Both the position numbers and the translations under genes were made by a program. The notes beneath the pieces were generated by a model. The model did no database searches, was not told the origin of the DNA, and worked only from the letters and a program-made list of their open reading frames with translations. Below are positions 50,601 to 62,332 of a stretch of DNA of 64,000 nt, in pieces (the first letter of the stretch is position 1; every line of letters starts with the position of its first letter). Origin of the DNA: Bremia lactucae (Eukaryota; Oomycota; Peronosporomycetes; Peronosporales; Peronosporaceae); the NCBI RefSeq assembly GCF_004359215.1, contig NC_090621.1, positions 3,264,904-3,328,903 on the forward strand, written 5' to 3'.

Positions 50601-50821
50601 AGGTCGGTCTTGGTCTGCAATCGCTGGGATTGGCAATTGTATTAAGCTTTATTCAATACCCTCAAAGGAACGCTGCCAATCAGCGTTCTATGACCCCTTT
50701 AAATTTTCTTCACCGAAAAAGAACTATAAACTGTTATTTTGGCAAAATTGTGGGAGTACTTGTGTAAGTACGCCGCTAAGCCAAGGAACTATCGTAGTCC
50801 CTTTACACCGACTGGCACAGG

Positions 50822-51480
50822 CTAGTCGGTAATCGCCTTGATTTTTTCTGAATCAGGGCTTACACCGTGTTTACACACGATGCGCCCAAGAAGTGGTATT
50901 TCGCTTGCTGCGAATATGCACTTCTTGAGATTTGCATACAGCTTATGCTTACGCATAAGTGTAAGATCCTTTCGGACGTATGTACAATATAATTCAACAT
51001 CCGACTTTTCGTTCATGGCTCTGCTATGAACGAAGACGCCATTAAAATAGCTCGGTGCGAGATCCCGCACCGATCTCAACAGATTGGTTACACATCTGTT
51101 TATGTCGCAGGGACATTACTAAGTCCGTGTGGCATGACTAGGCATTACCATGGCATTCCGCTTGAAGTGCTTACTGCTTACTGCTGTGAACGGGATATCT
51201 TATTTATGCATGAGGATCTACTAAAATCTATCCATCAGAACCATTGACGAAAAGATAGTACTCTTTGACATACCATCAATAATTACGTCTTTTCGTGGTA
51301 TCGGCGTTTGAACCGGTAAAGTTGCATCGATAATCTGATTGAATGCATGCACTATCCGCCATCTTCTGTTGCTTTACACTCACAGAAACTCAGAGAGCTA
51401 TGTGGGGAAGTTGAATCCCTCACATGTCCCGCTGTTCAGCGTTCGGCAAAGACTTTGTCGATCGCTATTACTTGTTCCCG
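50822..51480 (-). pseudogene. Gypsy reverse transcriptase remnant
   Basis: 50822-51079 (minus) reads NGVFVHSRAMNEKSDVELY, KHKLYANLKKCIFAASEIPL and GRIVCKHGVSPDSEKIKAI, the RT thumb region. The YxDD motif upstream is damaged (SYFNGVF where a YFDDVF-type text is expected). 51080-51480 holds more RT in broken frames. Not functional. Confidence 0.7.
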
Positions 51481-51489
51481 AGGCAATGG

Positions 51490-51855
51490 TCATATCTTCA
51501 TGACACAGTACTTCGAACCTGGAATTAGGTCGATTTCGTGTCGAATGCCTTTATCCTTAGGCAACTCGCACGGTACTGATTCCAAGAAGACATCCTTAAA
51601 TTTCTTAAGATCGTTATATAAACGGTTTGTCTTCAAAGGCTCCCAGGATTTGGACGTAAAACGTTTACTCCGAGTCTTCTCATCGAGGCCACTTTCGTCC
51701 ATCGATGAGCCACTAACAATCCGTTCATTCTCAGGAAATACTATTGCCGACCGAATATCGGCCACATAGTTTTCATCTGTGCCAAGTACGCAGATCTGCT
51801 TGACTTTGCCACTACGCAGATCACGCAAGAGCCCTTTCGGTTCTAGCGTTGGCAA
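51490..51855 (-). pseudogene. Gypsy protease-RT linker remnant
   Basis: 121-residue minus frame: LRDLRSGKVKQICVLG, then an acidic Ser-rich stretch, then KKFKDVFLESVPCELPKDKG and HEIDLIPGSKYC, the usual run-in to a Gypsy RT. Parent of the scrap at 3798-3890. Confidence 0.7.
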
Positions 51856-52158
51856 TTGGGATTTCTACGAAGTTAACTTCGGAAGCGCTAATAGATCAGG
51901 TGTATATAAGCGCCTACACGCGATCCATTGTTAACTAAGTCATTGATTGTCTCAGTTTCTTCTTTGGAACTTGCTTCCAAAGTTACCTGGGAACCTTTGA
52001 CCACAGGTTTCCGTGGACTTATGCTCACAAAAATTCTTGGGGAGTATCCTTCCCAACTGTCTCTAGCTGTGGTTGCGCTACCACAGCGGATTCCTTCCCA
52101 ACTGTCTCTAGCTGTGGGTGCGCTACCACAGCGGATTCCTCTACGATCGACTCTCCAG
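51856..52158. other. Short direct repeat between pol pieces
   Basis: A 44-bp unit (TCCTTCCCAACTGTCTCTAG then CTGTGG.TGCGCTACCACAGC) occurs twice in tandem at about 52045-52140. Otherwise nothing recognised. Confidence 0.5.
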
Positions 52159-52870
52159 TCAATCTAGGCCCTTCGCACTGTCTCCTATATAGACTGACGT
52201 TTCAAACTTTCGTGGTTGTTGCTTTTTAAGCAAGCATCTTTGTTTCGCACCACTCAACTTATTCGAGTGGCCGAACTTCGACGATGCCTGTGCTTGTACA
52301 CAGCCGTCGGGATCTGATTCCACAATGTGTTGGGTATTCACACTGAGGTCTTGTGCAGTCATGCTAACGACCGAACCACAAGTGAGGCCATCGCACTCAC
52401 TCATAGGACATCCACACCTTTGTGGACGCTTCAAGACGTTCATCAGTTGGCCATCTGATGAACAAGAGACAGGCATCGTCACGGATTGATGCTGCCAGTT
52501 TTTACATGGCTCGTACTTTCTGAGCCATGGTAATCCAAGGATGACATCAAATTTGTCATCCGAAACTAGTACGACGAAATCATTATCGTACTGTTTACCC
52601 TTTAACATGTGTTGGATACCAACTACACGTTTATTAACCGTTACAGATGCGCCTGTTGTTGCTAGGCGCCCTGTCATATGCCTCCTTGAAGCCATGACCT
52701 GCACCTTTAAAGCAACATCGACATATGTCCACACACGGAATGCAAAGTATCCCTGCCTCTCTATACAAACGGTGCAGCTTGTAGCGTGCACCGACTACGG
52801 TCCGCTTTTTGAACCGTTCCCGGAAAAGCATCCAGTTTTTCAAGCCAGACTTCGCGGCCTATGCTTTGCA
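52159..52870 (-). pseudogene. Gypsy zinc-knuckle and protease remnant
   Basis: 210-residue minus frame with the protease strand text VTVNKRVVGIQHMLKG and FDVILGLPWLRKYEP, followed by a Cys-containing, Ser/Gln-rich tail. The overlapping frame at 52634-52843 keeps a zinc-knuckle-like CxxxC/CRCC stretch. The N-terminal Asp motif of the protease is altered (TTGASVTVN). Same family as the scrap at 3050-3294. Confidence 0.65.
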
Positions 52871-53352
52871 CATGCATGACCCCTAAGATAAACCTCTTGA
52901 GTGACAGATCCCGTTGACTTAATTGAGACAAGGCACAATAGAAATTAATGCAGGTCGCTAAGATGGAGGTTGACGAAGCCGCTCACCAAGACCATGATAG
53001 CTTTATATACTGAACGAAAACAACTGTGGGACTGCCCACGTTACCGGGATTGGTGCAGCAGCTGTTACGGTTGAATCATAGTCAGCGCGTCCGAAACAAT
53101 CGGTGCCTATCATGCACCTCCTACTAGTCATTCAGCAAAATCCACAAATAGTGTTTGCACATACAACCGTTAAGCATGCGACCAAAATCGACGATGACGT
53201 TACCATTATCGTAATGAAGATAAAACTTAATACGACATTTAGGCTTTATACAAATGATGACGTCCATTCCATATAACTTCTTTTATCTTAAGTTCACTAA
53301 GACATAGAGACACATCACACGCGGGTGAAGAATGTAAAGTCTAGGACGGTGG
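52871..53352. other. No gene recognised
   Basis: Probable decayed gag or leader of the minus-strand Gypsy remnant; no motif readable. Confidence 0.3.
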
Positions 53353-53817
53353 CTAGAGGGAAACATAATCTTGTCGGTCAACTTCTTGGTAGTTCGTGCC
53401 AAGGAAACTAGAAGAAAATTTGGTGGATTGGCATGGCAGTCCCCAATTATAACAATGCATCAGAGTTCGAGTCGCCTTAAGAGTGGGGAGCCTGACCTTG
53501 TGAACGCTTTCGTTCACCCTGAGGTAGAATATCTGGTATGAACAATGATCGGTACCATATTCCAATGTTCGACTCATCCAGGCTTCACAAGCCTTGTGAG
53601 GACGAAACGGAAATCTGTATTGATGCCTTTTTCCGGCATCGGCGGTACACTTGAAGCGGGCAAAGGATGTCACTCTTGTGTTCCAAGCCTGGGAAGCATT
53701 TGTACAGAAGTATCCATCCTCCTGGATCACCATAAATTGCACGACGAAAACCCCTCGGTTGAATGTCTGGTACATTGCGGGAAATCGTTGATACCTAGTA
53801 GGTGCGGGGCGCCCCAC
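53353..53817 (-). other. Unidentified 154-residue open frame
   Basis: An uninterrupted minus frame with protein-like text (VVQFMVIQEDGYFCTNAS, ARFKCTADAGKRHQYRF, HCSYQIFYLRVNESVHK) in otherwise decayed repeat DNA. I do not recognise it. A transposon-borne protein or a decaying host gene are both possible. The open frame may also be chance. Confidence 0.3.
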
Positions 53818-53849
53818 TGGGGAGACCTAGGCTTTGTTGAACCTCTAGG

Positions 53850-54060
53850 TTTTTTAAGAATGATTTATATATAATCAAATTAACAATAAACTCTATATCC
53901 GATCAATGAATGCCACCTCTACCCTTACATTGTGAGCGTATTATTCTGCGTACCTCGGATTACGGATTACGCTAGCCGTCATTCCTTCCAATGTAAATGC
54001 TTTTATGTACATCACATACACAAGGTTCACTATGTGCACCGCAGGTCTAAGAGATACATT
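53850..54060 (+). repeat. Partial LTR, dispersed family A
   Basis: Shares ATTATTCTGCGTACCTCGGA, GCTAGCCGTCATTCCTTCCA and ACATCACATACACAAGG with the LTRs ending at 15934 and 23157. The terminal GTTACA is missing, so the copy is truncated at its right end. Confidence 0.6.
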
Positions 54061-54316
54061 AAAGGTGTTTATGGATTAATAAATAGTTTGTGAAGTTAAA
54101 AGGAGAAAGGTAATACGGATATTTATACACAAATCTATTTTAAAACTCTCGTTTTACGCGAAGGTACCTTTTATTGCAGAGGACAAACAAAATAACTCCT
54201 TCCTTGAAAGTACCAAAGCTAACTCAAATTTCGACAATTTATCTGATCCCGACCGTTCTAAGTTCTTTACATTGTAAAATATAAGACTGATTATTAAAAT
54301 GGCTCGACAAAAACCT

Positions 54317-54727
54317 TCAGTGCCAGACAGGTGTCCCTGCAGCCAAGGCACGACGCTGCTTTGCTTGTTCACATTGCTGCAAATATTTCGGATCGTTTTG
54401 ATAGGCAAACACACGCGGATCAACAGTTTCGACACGAGTACGGAGCTCCTGCCACTTGTTATGCACAGGACCTGCTTTTGTCGTAGCTAGTGATGCGTTG
54501 ATAGCTTCATTCTCCTGAATCTGACCGTCAAAAGTGCTATTTCCATCACTTTCGAGTCCCTCCAGACCGTCCTGGTGGCTATAACTATCCGTTTTAGCTG
54601 GCATCGTAGTGAGAGCATTGTAAATAGAAGCCAGTAGCGGTAAGCGTCTCGAGTTGTCGTTAAGTGGAATCGCAGCCCCGAAAGATCCGGTCGTGGCAGA
54701 GGCGAAGGCGAGACTTTGAATCGACAT
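54317..54727 (-). CDS. Hypothetical protein, 136 residues
   Basis: Minus-strand single exon, ATG at 54727. The N terminus is Ala/Ser/Leu-rich, the centre acidic and Gln/Asn-rich (DSDGN-type, STFDGQIQENEAINASL). The C-terminal third looks folded: KAGPVHNKWQELRTRVETVD, then PRVFAYQNDPKYLQQCEQAK. No domain or signal peptide recognised. Composition and an intact frame between decayed repeats and the TrpRS gene favour a real gene, possibly oomycete-specific. Confidence 0.5.
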   Translation of the reverse strand: MSIQSLAFASATTGSFGAAIPLNDNSRRLPLLASIYNALTTMPAKTDSYSHQDGLEGLESDGNSTFDGQIQENEAINASLATTKAGPVHNKWQELRTRVETVDPRVFAYQNDPKYLQQCEQAKQRRALAAGTPVWH

Positions 54728-55542
54728 TATGGCACTTGGACGAGATCAAGATTAATGGCTTTGCGATACAAGTGTCGAGTTCAAGACTGTTAGTCTAGAG
54801 CTTGATAGATCGCAAGCCATCATCAAAGAGCTATAGTCAAACTCGACGATGAGGAGGTCACGAATGTGGTCAAACCTTTCGATTTGACAGCATTCGTCTT
54901 TTATTTTTGGTTAAATTGAAGTTTTGCACTTGAAATTATTTATTCGCCACACTTATTAAATTTTCAAGGCCAATATTTTGACACGAGGATAGTTTTTTTA
55001 GCTTTGTAAATCTTTGTTTTAATGGTATCCATTGAAAACGGACATATTTAACTCTCATGTAAGGTCCTATAAGTAGTACCATAGCCTCAATGAAGATGGC
55101 GACGACAAAAACAGTGGGTGGTACAAGAGTTAAAGTGACTCGCTTTCTTCATCCTCCCTAGCGGATGTTTAATGACAAAAACTCAATTGTCGGAGAACCA
55201 ATGAATTCCACTATATATTTCAAATTCGCACCGGACACTTTCTTTTTTTATTTGCTTGGATCTGTGATAAAGTCGAGGGCGGCTTATGGCTCTGCGGACT
55301 ACTATTTCTACCATTATGGGGGCACTAAGTAACAAACAGCCACCGTCGAACTTTTTGGCTCGGCTTTTTCGAAAAATCGGAGATTTGTTACCTTAATAGT
55401 CAGCTCCACATTAGCACAAATTTTAAGTTTATTTGTCCTCTTTGCATTTATGTAAAAAAGCTCATTCTAATTGCTACCATGTTTTTATACAAAATTGATG
55501 AATCTCTAATATAGGATAGACTGTAGGCGCCCATTTCACTCT
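54728..55542. other. No gene recognised
   Basis: AT-rich intergenic DNA between the orphan gene and the TrpRS 3' end. No protein-like frame. Confidence 0.35.
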
Positions 55543-56781
55543 CTAATTGCTTTCAGCAGAACGACTGAGACCCATGACTTTCTTAACGTCTTTCATCGTA
55601 GCAGCAGCGAGTTCAGAAGCTTTCGCCGCCCCATCCTTGAGCACCTTATCGACATATTCGACGTCCGCCTCGTACTGTTTGATACGCTCTCCAATTGGGC
55701 ACATTCTGTCCACATTACGATCACATTAGCACCCTTCAAAAGACATACCCCTCCGAATCAAACACACATACTTGGCAATCACTGCGTCTGCCACACAATC
55801 TTTGAAGGTACCCGTGCTGTAATTCGCGTACTCGGCCTCCAGGTGCACGACACTGTAACCAGTAACCGCGCTAGCAATTGCCAGCAAGTTCGAAATGCCA
55901 GGTCGTTCCTGGCAGTCATACGAAATGCCGTGTATCGCATCCGTCGTAGCCTTGCGAATCTTTTTTCGAATATCGTCGGCACTGTCCGTGAGCTCAATGC
56001 GACTGAGGGCCGATGTGTCGCTCTTGCTCATTTTCTTGCGAGGGTTACGCAAACTCATAATCCGCACGAGTGTCTTGCTCTGTGTAGTGGTATACGGCCT
56101 TGGCTTCAGTAGCACTTCCTTCCCAGGTGACTGAAAGCGATTATTAAATGTAGTAGCAATCGTTCGCGTGAGCTCCAAATGCTGCTGCTGGTCGTCTCCT
56201 ACCGGGACGTGCGTTGCACGGTAGAGTAAAATATCGGCAGCCATAAGGACGGGGTACGCGAGTAACCCTAGCGAAGTCTCGGTCCTTGCTATAGCTGCTT
56301 TTTGCTTAAATTGCGTCATCCGGTGTACCCGACCGAGTGGGGTTACACAGCTAAGAAGCCACGCGAGCTCAGCGTGTGCAGGCACATCAGACTGGCGAAA
56401 TATTATATTACAAGTTGGATCAAGGCCCGTGCCTAGTAATGCGGCTACCATGGAATGCACCTGACTGGGCATGCGCTGGGGGTTATATGGCACCGTCAAG
56501 GCGTGGAGGTCCACGACGGAGTACAGTCGGGTTACATTCCGTAAGGTGGGTACGGTTGGTGACGCCACGATGTCACGATCTAAATTGGTAGCTCCTTGCA
56601 GCGCTACCCAGTTGGCAAGGGCACCACAATAATTGCCCAAATGGGGCGTACCAGTCGGCTGGATGCCGGAGAATACCCGCCAGTCGACACAATGATTACT
56701 ATACTGCTTGATCGGTGTACCGAAAATGGCGCGTGGGCGTGTGACCGAGCTCTTGAGCCAGCGATGTGAGTGCGAAGCCAT
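55543..56781 (-). CDS. WARS2: Tryptophanyl-tRNA synthetase, organellar (bacterial) type
   Basis: Two exons on the minus strand, 55772-56781 and 55543-55705, with a 66-nt intron (GTATGT..ACAG). The protein is 390 residues. A basic, Ser/Thr-rich leader of about 30 residues precedes the catalytic core and suits mitochondrial import. The class I signatures are present: PTGTPHLGNY (HIGH-like, about 42-51) and KKMSKS (about 249-254). Other family text: GIQPTG, VGDDQQQHLELTR and KFRKATTD-like KIRKATTDAIHG. It charges tRNA-Trp in mitochondria (inferred from the bacterial type and leader). The last exon ends with the usual helical anticodon-binding tail (DRCMCPIG-type, KQYEADVEYVDKVLKDGA). Confidence 0.9.
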
Positions 56782-57843
56782 TTCAAATTAGATTGAGCAT
56801 TTAAATGAACAATAAAATGTGACTTGTGCAAATAATTGCGAACTTATGTTCATCCTCTATGGATAATGTCCCTAATTTTAGTCTTTTGCTTATCTGTACT
56901 TGCTTAATATTATCAACAGCTTGACGCAAGCGGTGTATACGGTGTGGTGTACACAGCGCGACGGGAGTCCAAGTCTCAAATATATGTAATTAAGATTCAA
57001 AACGTTTGCGCGACAAAAAGTTTCCTCACACCAAGTTTGATAGTCATCATGTTTTGCCAAACTGCTTTGTGATAAATCTTCTGACTTTTTCTTAGCATCA
57101 ATCTTAAATCAAATTATACGAAATATGCAATGAGGAGGAGTGATATTGCAGTTAGTAAAGTTAAAACTCTTTTGAATCCCTCAATATATACCTTATATTT
57201 TACGAACCAGATGAGCATTAGTGTATGACGTACAGATTAATCAATATAGCTTTCGCGATGTTATTGTTTTGTATTTTAGTGACACTCTTTTTTTGAAAGC
57301 AGTTGATAATTTTTTTTGGCAATTCCTGATCTCAAATAAGCTACGAAGCCACATCTCGGAATGCAATGAAGCAGAGAATAGCAATGTATATTAAGCGTTA
57401 GATGGTCCTTTCTTGATGCCGCAAGAATCAAGTCGACAGTGTCTTGATTCAGCAACAGCAGAAACATTTATTTTGCCAAAACAATCAGACATGTATTCCA
57501 AGAGCATCTGTGACACTTCTATCCTTAAGAAAGTCATGCAATAATTGACAAAACTTGAAGTGGCAAACCATAATGTCGTAGCAAGTAGCTTCGACAAAAG
57601 ATAGGCGACTTTAATTTTCTATGACACACGTGACCCACATTTTATATATATAGTAGCAGTCCAAACCGTTTGACAATAATATTGCGTGTTCCGACTCTTC
57701 CTTCATACTGAGTCATCAATACAATCGTCCAATAAATGTAGTCGACGTCCGTACAACATCTGAACTTTTGTACGCTACCACTGCTTATCCAAACGGTCTA
57801 CACTTTTTTCTTCTACTATCCTAAGTCTACCAGTCTCTTTCCG
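56782..57843. other. No gene recognised
   Basis: Short minus frames at 57276-57467 and 57391-57597 overlap each other and lack protein features. The region holds the TrpRS upstream DNA and the kinesin 3' flank. Confidence 0.35.
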
Positions 57844-60237
57844 TCACGACGTAAACAAACCCCTTGCAACCACGTCATCTACATCTCCGACGTCGGTGGC
57901 CTCTTTAACATCATCGCCAGTAGTCTTCACGACTTGACGAAGACGGTGATTCTCCACTTCTAATGCTCGAATCTTATTCATTCGTGTCTCTTGCTCTGCT
58001 TGTGCAATTTCCAATCCCCGTACAAATTCCCGCAATAATTCTTTTTGACTATACAATTCCCCTTCCTCCATATGTTGCCATCGTCCCGATCGCTGGTCCA
58101 TTTTGGCCAATTCGTCCACGTATTTAGTCTTCAGCATCGCCGTCAAAGACGGTCGTATCCGACTCGAATCCGTCGCATCTGCTTCCTGTGCTGACTCCTT
58201 TACTTCCTCTTCGTCGTCTTCTCGTTTTGATTCCATGGCGTCATCCTCCTTCACGTGTCGACCCGACGACGTCGATAGCGGCCACAACGTGGCACTCGCA
58301 CTGCTACTTAACGTCTGGTTTAAATTGCTGGAATGGATTACTCGTGGACGTACGGACTCGACAACCTTTCGTTTTTCTTCCCTCTCCAGGTTTGGCAAAA
58401 CAGGTGCTTGCAATGGTGGCTGAAACGTCGCTCTTGATCGCACAAGCGGTAGCTGCTCGGAAAGAGTTGCAACATCTGATTCCGTGGATACGACATTGGG
58501 TGCATCAAAGAATGAGGTGTCGTTTCGAGGTCGTTCAAGAGCTTGCGACGAGTTTAAAATGACGCGATTGATATTGTTAATGGCACACTGCAACTCCATT
58601 TGCCGCGCACGTAAGGACGTCGTATCGCGTGGTCGTCGACGGTTTTGCAATTGTTTCAACTGCGTTTCTAATTCGTGAATGCGAGCTCGATACTTTCGTA
58701 ACAAGGCCGACTCACCCACGCCATCATTCACAACCACCCGATTACGCACGCGTCGAGCACGCGTGGCAAACTTTAATGTACTGTGCGTCTCACTTAAACA
58801 CTCGACGGAAGGCGATGCAGTACAGACAATGGCAATTTGTGCTTTTCCGCCTAAAGACGGTTGCAAAATTCGAGTCAGTTTCGAATTTCGGTATGGCAAA
58901 TGCAATGGTCCGGACAGTCGTGCACTTTTTGAAGATTGTGCACGACTGAGCGTCCAGATAATGTGACCAAGTGTGAGCAAACTTCGATTAATATATTTGC
59001 CTTCTTCTAACGCCTGTCCGGACGTATTGGCCAATCGGACACTTTCGGAACCCGCGAGATCAATAATATTGAGGGTTGCCGATCGTACAGGTACAATTTC
59101 GTCACTGTCGCGACTTTTGCGCTTCGCTTGGCTTTCAATGACCTACGAAAGAGGTACAATAATTCCATATGAGTACAATACTTTTTTTTAGTGTCCTGTC
59201 TGCAACTTTTGGGTAATTGTATGGCAAAAATAACGGCACAATACCATTCGAAAAACGACGTGAGACCGTGACGATTGGTCGTTGGACTCAGTTGTGGCCA
59301 TATGCCGGTGAAGATTTCCGACTTCTACGAGGGATAAAACATGTTCCATTGACAATACAATTTCTTCGCGCAATCCTCGGATCACAACATCTTTTGGACC
59401 CAGTGAATGCCGTCCCATTGTACTATTTGGGGGTTGGACATCATAGATTTTAATATCAGACTTGGCCCCTGCGGCCAGTAAATCGTAAATTCGCTCGTTG
59501 TAAATCTCTAAATATGAAACACGAAGTAAAAATTCCATGCTCGGTTGTCGTGCAATGTGGTCAAAAATGTCCTGTACGCTTAATTGGATAATCCCCGGAT
59601 CCCCTCGGCCACCCTTGAAAAAGGGCAACAAGTCAGTACAAAGAGTCGGTTCAACAATGGCAAAAAAAAAAAGAATTCCGTCTACCTGCATTGTATAGGT
59701 CTTGCCCGTGCCTGTTTGGCCATACAGGAACACGGACGAGTGGTACCCTTCAGTTGCCGCCATAACGACATCCTACACGAATCAATTGAGTCAAGCGACT
59801 AGCAAATGAGCCTATTTTTAGAAACACATGTACCTTGACAGTTTCGTCGTACACGGAATGGGTATGTGTTGCCGGGGGGTACAGATAATCAAAACTGTAC
59901 GAGGATGGCAACTTGGACGCCGCGTCGCGCAGTGCTGAAGACGTGGAAGAGGCCGTGGATGTTCCCACTCGTGTCTTTTTGTCGTCGCTCGTCGCCCGCG
60001 ACGGGATCTGGGCTGGAAAAATTTGCTGATAAATCGTATTTTCGTGCCTATTTTCGCACGCCAAAAATGGGTCAATTTGCAAACTGGCAAAACCACTGCG
60101 TCCAAAGTGGTCGTGCATTACCATGTCCACGCGGCTTTTCCGCCAGCTTTGAGCTTCTCCGTGCGTGTGAAGGGGCGCAAGCGGACGCAAACTTTAATGC
60201 GTTGATCGCGCACGACGGCGCTCGAAAAGGTAACCAT
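57844..60237 (-). CDS. N-terminal-motor kinesin, kinesin-7/CENP-E-like
   Basis: Five exons on the minus strand: 60122-60237, 59834-60047, 59686-59772, 59245-59613 and 57844-59142. Introns of 74, 61, 72 and 102 nt all have GT..AG ends and phases agree, giving 694 residues. Motor domain: IKVCVRLRPFTRTEK near the start, P-loop GQTGTGKT (128-135), switch I NDQSSRSH, switch II DLAGSE (290-295), and the microtubule-binding HLPYRNSKLTRILQPSLGG. The neck reads RRVRNRVVVND..ALLRKYRARI, as in kinesin-7/CENP-E. A leucine-rich coiled coil, a Ser/Glu-rich middle and a second short coil (LREFVRGLEIAQAEQET) follow. Much shorter than CENP-E. Moves toward microtubule plus ends (family). Start choice: first ATG in the motor frame. 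Confidence 0.9.
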
Positions 60238-61305
60238 GCCACTGTACGCGAAAGGGGGGCGTGAATCCGAGACTAAGGCTTCGAAGATTGTCCCAAGCGG
60301 CTCTAGACGGCGCAGAGAGCGCACGCCGCCGCTATGTGGGAGCTCCGCGACGGTACCGTCGTCCCATCCACGTCGTGACCCATCGTGGTGTTTGCTACAC
60401 AAGCACAAACGGGACGGGTATGGAAAAGCGCAATTTCAAGTGGCTAAGCTGAGACAAAAACGATTTTTACATTGGAGAGAGCCGTGGCTACAATGTATTG
60501 GCAAGGCAATGTATTGGACCAAGGTGCTACATACCAGGCAAGACTTGGTCTTGTGTTTTACTTTAATTGCACCATTAGTATAGTCAATAAAGATTGCATT
60601 GATTGAGATTTAGAACAGTGGCGACAGCATAACCTCGTGGAGATTACTTCTTTTTTTTTTCGTAGTGAGGGTGCAACGACTTGGAGTGTTTAAACTTGCG
60701 AGTCAGTTGGTGAAATTTTAAGGGAAGCCGGATTGGCAACTTCTGCGGATGTTCGGCATATTTTCCTGCTTCAGCTGTTTGCACGCTTTGCCAGACAGGA
60801 CAAGCGAGAGTAGGACGAGAAGCTTTGCCACAACACTTCTTGAAGTCAAGCGCATTGACGTTCACTTATATTCTTGTACAGCACGACAAAAGCAAGAGTC
60901 GGATCGTGCAGTTTTGAATAATAGACACATGGATAAACCCTGTTTTTACGCACCAGTCAGTAGTTTCTAATCTTGAGATGTAGTCGACAGGAAAAACTTA
61001 ATTTATAGCTAAACCCTTTCTGCCTCCTACTCACTTCAGGTCAGCAATGGCTTGGCTCTGGACGAAATGCGTGTTTGAAACAGCAAAAGAGCTTCCGAAA
61101 TATTTCTCTCTTGTATGGCGTTAGTCAAACTGGCTATCTCTGTCATGCGCTGGCTTTGGGGAATGGGGACTCGAAAGTAGATGTCTATTATGTACAGAAC
61201 CTCGGCGTTGATTATACGATTGAACGAGGACGTTGCGTCAGAATGTGCACCACATGAAATTGGTGTGTCACGCCCAGTTAATGCGCACCAACGCAAAATC
61301 TTCCA
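60238..61305. other. Intergenic between kinesin and pantothenate synthetase
   Basis: Divergent promoters are expected here. Frames at 60749-60970 (+), 60644-60865 (-) and 61036-61383 (-, overlapping panC exon 1) show no family resemblance and are not called. Confidence 0.35.
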
Positions 61306-62309
61306 ATGCTTCGTTTGAAAGCGCGGTCTCGCTCCGCGCTCGGCAGCCGCTTTATCACCATTTCCTGCATCAATCAGATACAAGTTCTGGATCGTATCGA
61401 TGCGTTTCGTAAAGTGCGTCGTGAGTTGCCTGCAAATGCAACGCTAGGACTCGTGCCGACCATGGGGGTATACGAACTATTTCACCAAGATCGTGTCTAT
61501 TCTAATGCTTTCTTACTATCTATTCCCATTACTAGGGCCTGCATAACGGTCACAAGGCCTTAGTAGAGAACGCGCAACATTCGTGCGACTTTGTTGCTGT
61601 CAGTCTTTTTGTAAATCCGACCCAATTTGGTCCAACGGAAGACTATTCCAAGTACCCGCGCACATTTGAAACGGACGTGGCCTTGCTTACAGAAATGAAC
61701 GTCGATTACGTCTTTCATCCGTCCGTAAATGAAATGTACTCACGTCATGCTCGCTGTCACGTCGACCCTGTCGGATTTGACGACTTAAGCGAAGGCCATT
61801 TTCGTAAAGGGCATTTTCGTGGCGTCGCGACCGTCGTGTTAAAGTTGTTGAATATTGTTCAACCAACGCATGCATTCTTTGGACAAAAGGACGCTGCTCA
61901 AGTCGTGCTAATCAAGCGCATGGTGTCCGATTTGAATGTTCCAGTGCAAATCAATGTCGTGCCCATTGTGCGGGATGTCGACGGCCTCGCCTTGTCGACG
62001 CGGAATCAGTACTTGTCTCAAGTGGAGCGCAAAGGAGCCAATGTGCTTTATCGTGGACTGCTTCAAGCGCAACAGGTGTTTGAAAATGCCAAACAACAGG
62101 GCAAGACGACACTTGAGGCAGCCGCGCTTTCCAAAGTAGTGTGTCAAGTTTACGAGCGTGAATCTCTCGTGACTTGTATCGACTACGTGTCGGTAGGGTC
62201 CAAGCACACGATGGAGGAATTGTCACAAGTAGAGATAGCAACAGGGGCCATCATTTCGGTTGCTGTCAAACTCGGACACTGCCGCTTGATTGACAATATT
62301 GTGTTGTAG
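61306..62309 (+). CDS. panC: Pantothenate synthetase (pantoate-beta-alanine ligase)
   Basis: Two exons, 61306-61467 and 61536-62309, separated by a 68-nt intron (GTATAC..CTAG) that splits PTMG|GLHNGH. The protein is 311 residues. Joins pantoate and beta-alanine with ATP to make pantothenate, the vitamin B5 precursor of coenzyme A. Nucleotidyltransferase motifs: PTMGGLHNGH (HIGH-like), SLFVNPTQFGPTEDYSKYPR, FFGQKDAAQVVLIKRM, and LALSTRNQYLS (KMSKS-like loop). The N-terminal 25 residues are basic and hydroxylated (MLRLKARSRSALGSRFITIS), which could be a mitochondrial leader. Length fits the family. Its stop lies 23 bases from the RecQ stop on the other strand. Confidence 0.92.
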
Positions 62310-62332
62310 AAACGTACGGTGGCACTTGATAC

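Noticed and set aside
60048..60121. Apparent frameshift in the kinesin motor domain
   Set aside because: A 74-nt GT..AG intron restores the frame and gives the expected AWTWHENT text.
61036..61383. 115-residue minus-strand frame at the panC 5' end
   Set aside because: Overlaps the first panC exon antisense; helical-looking end but no domain or splice support.
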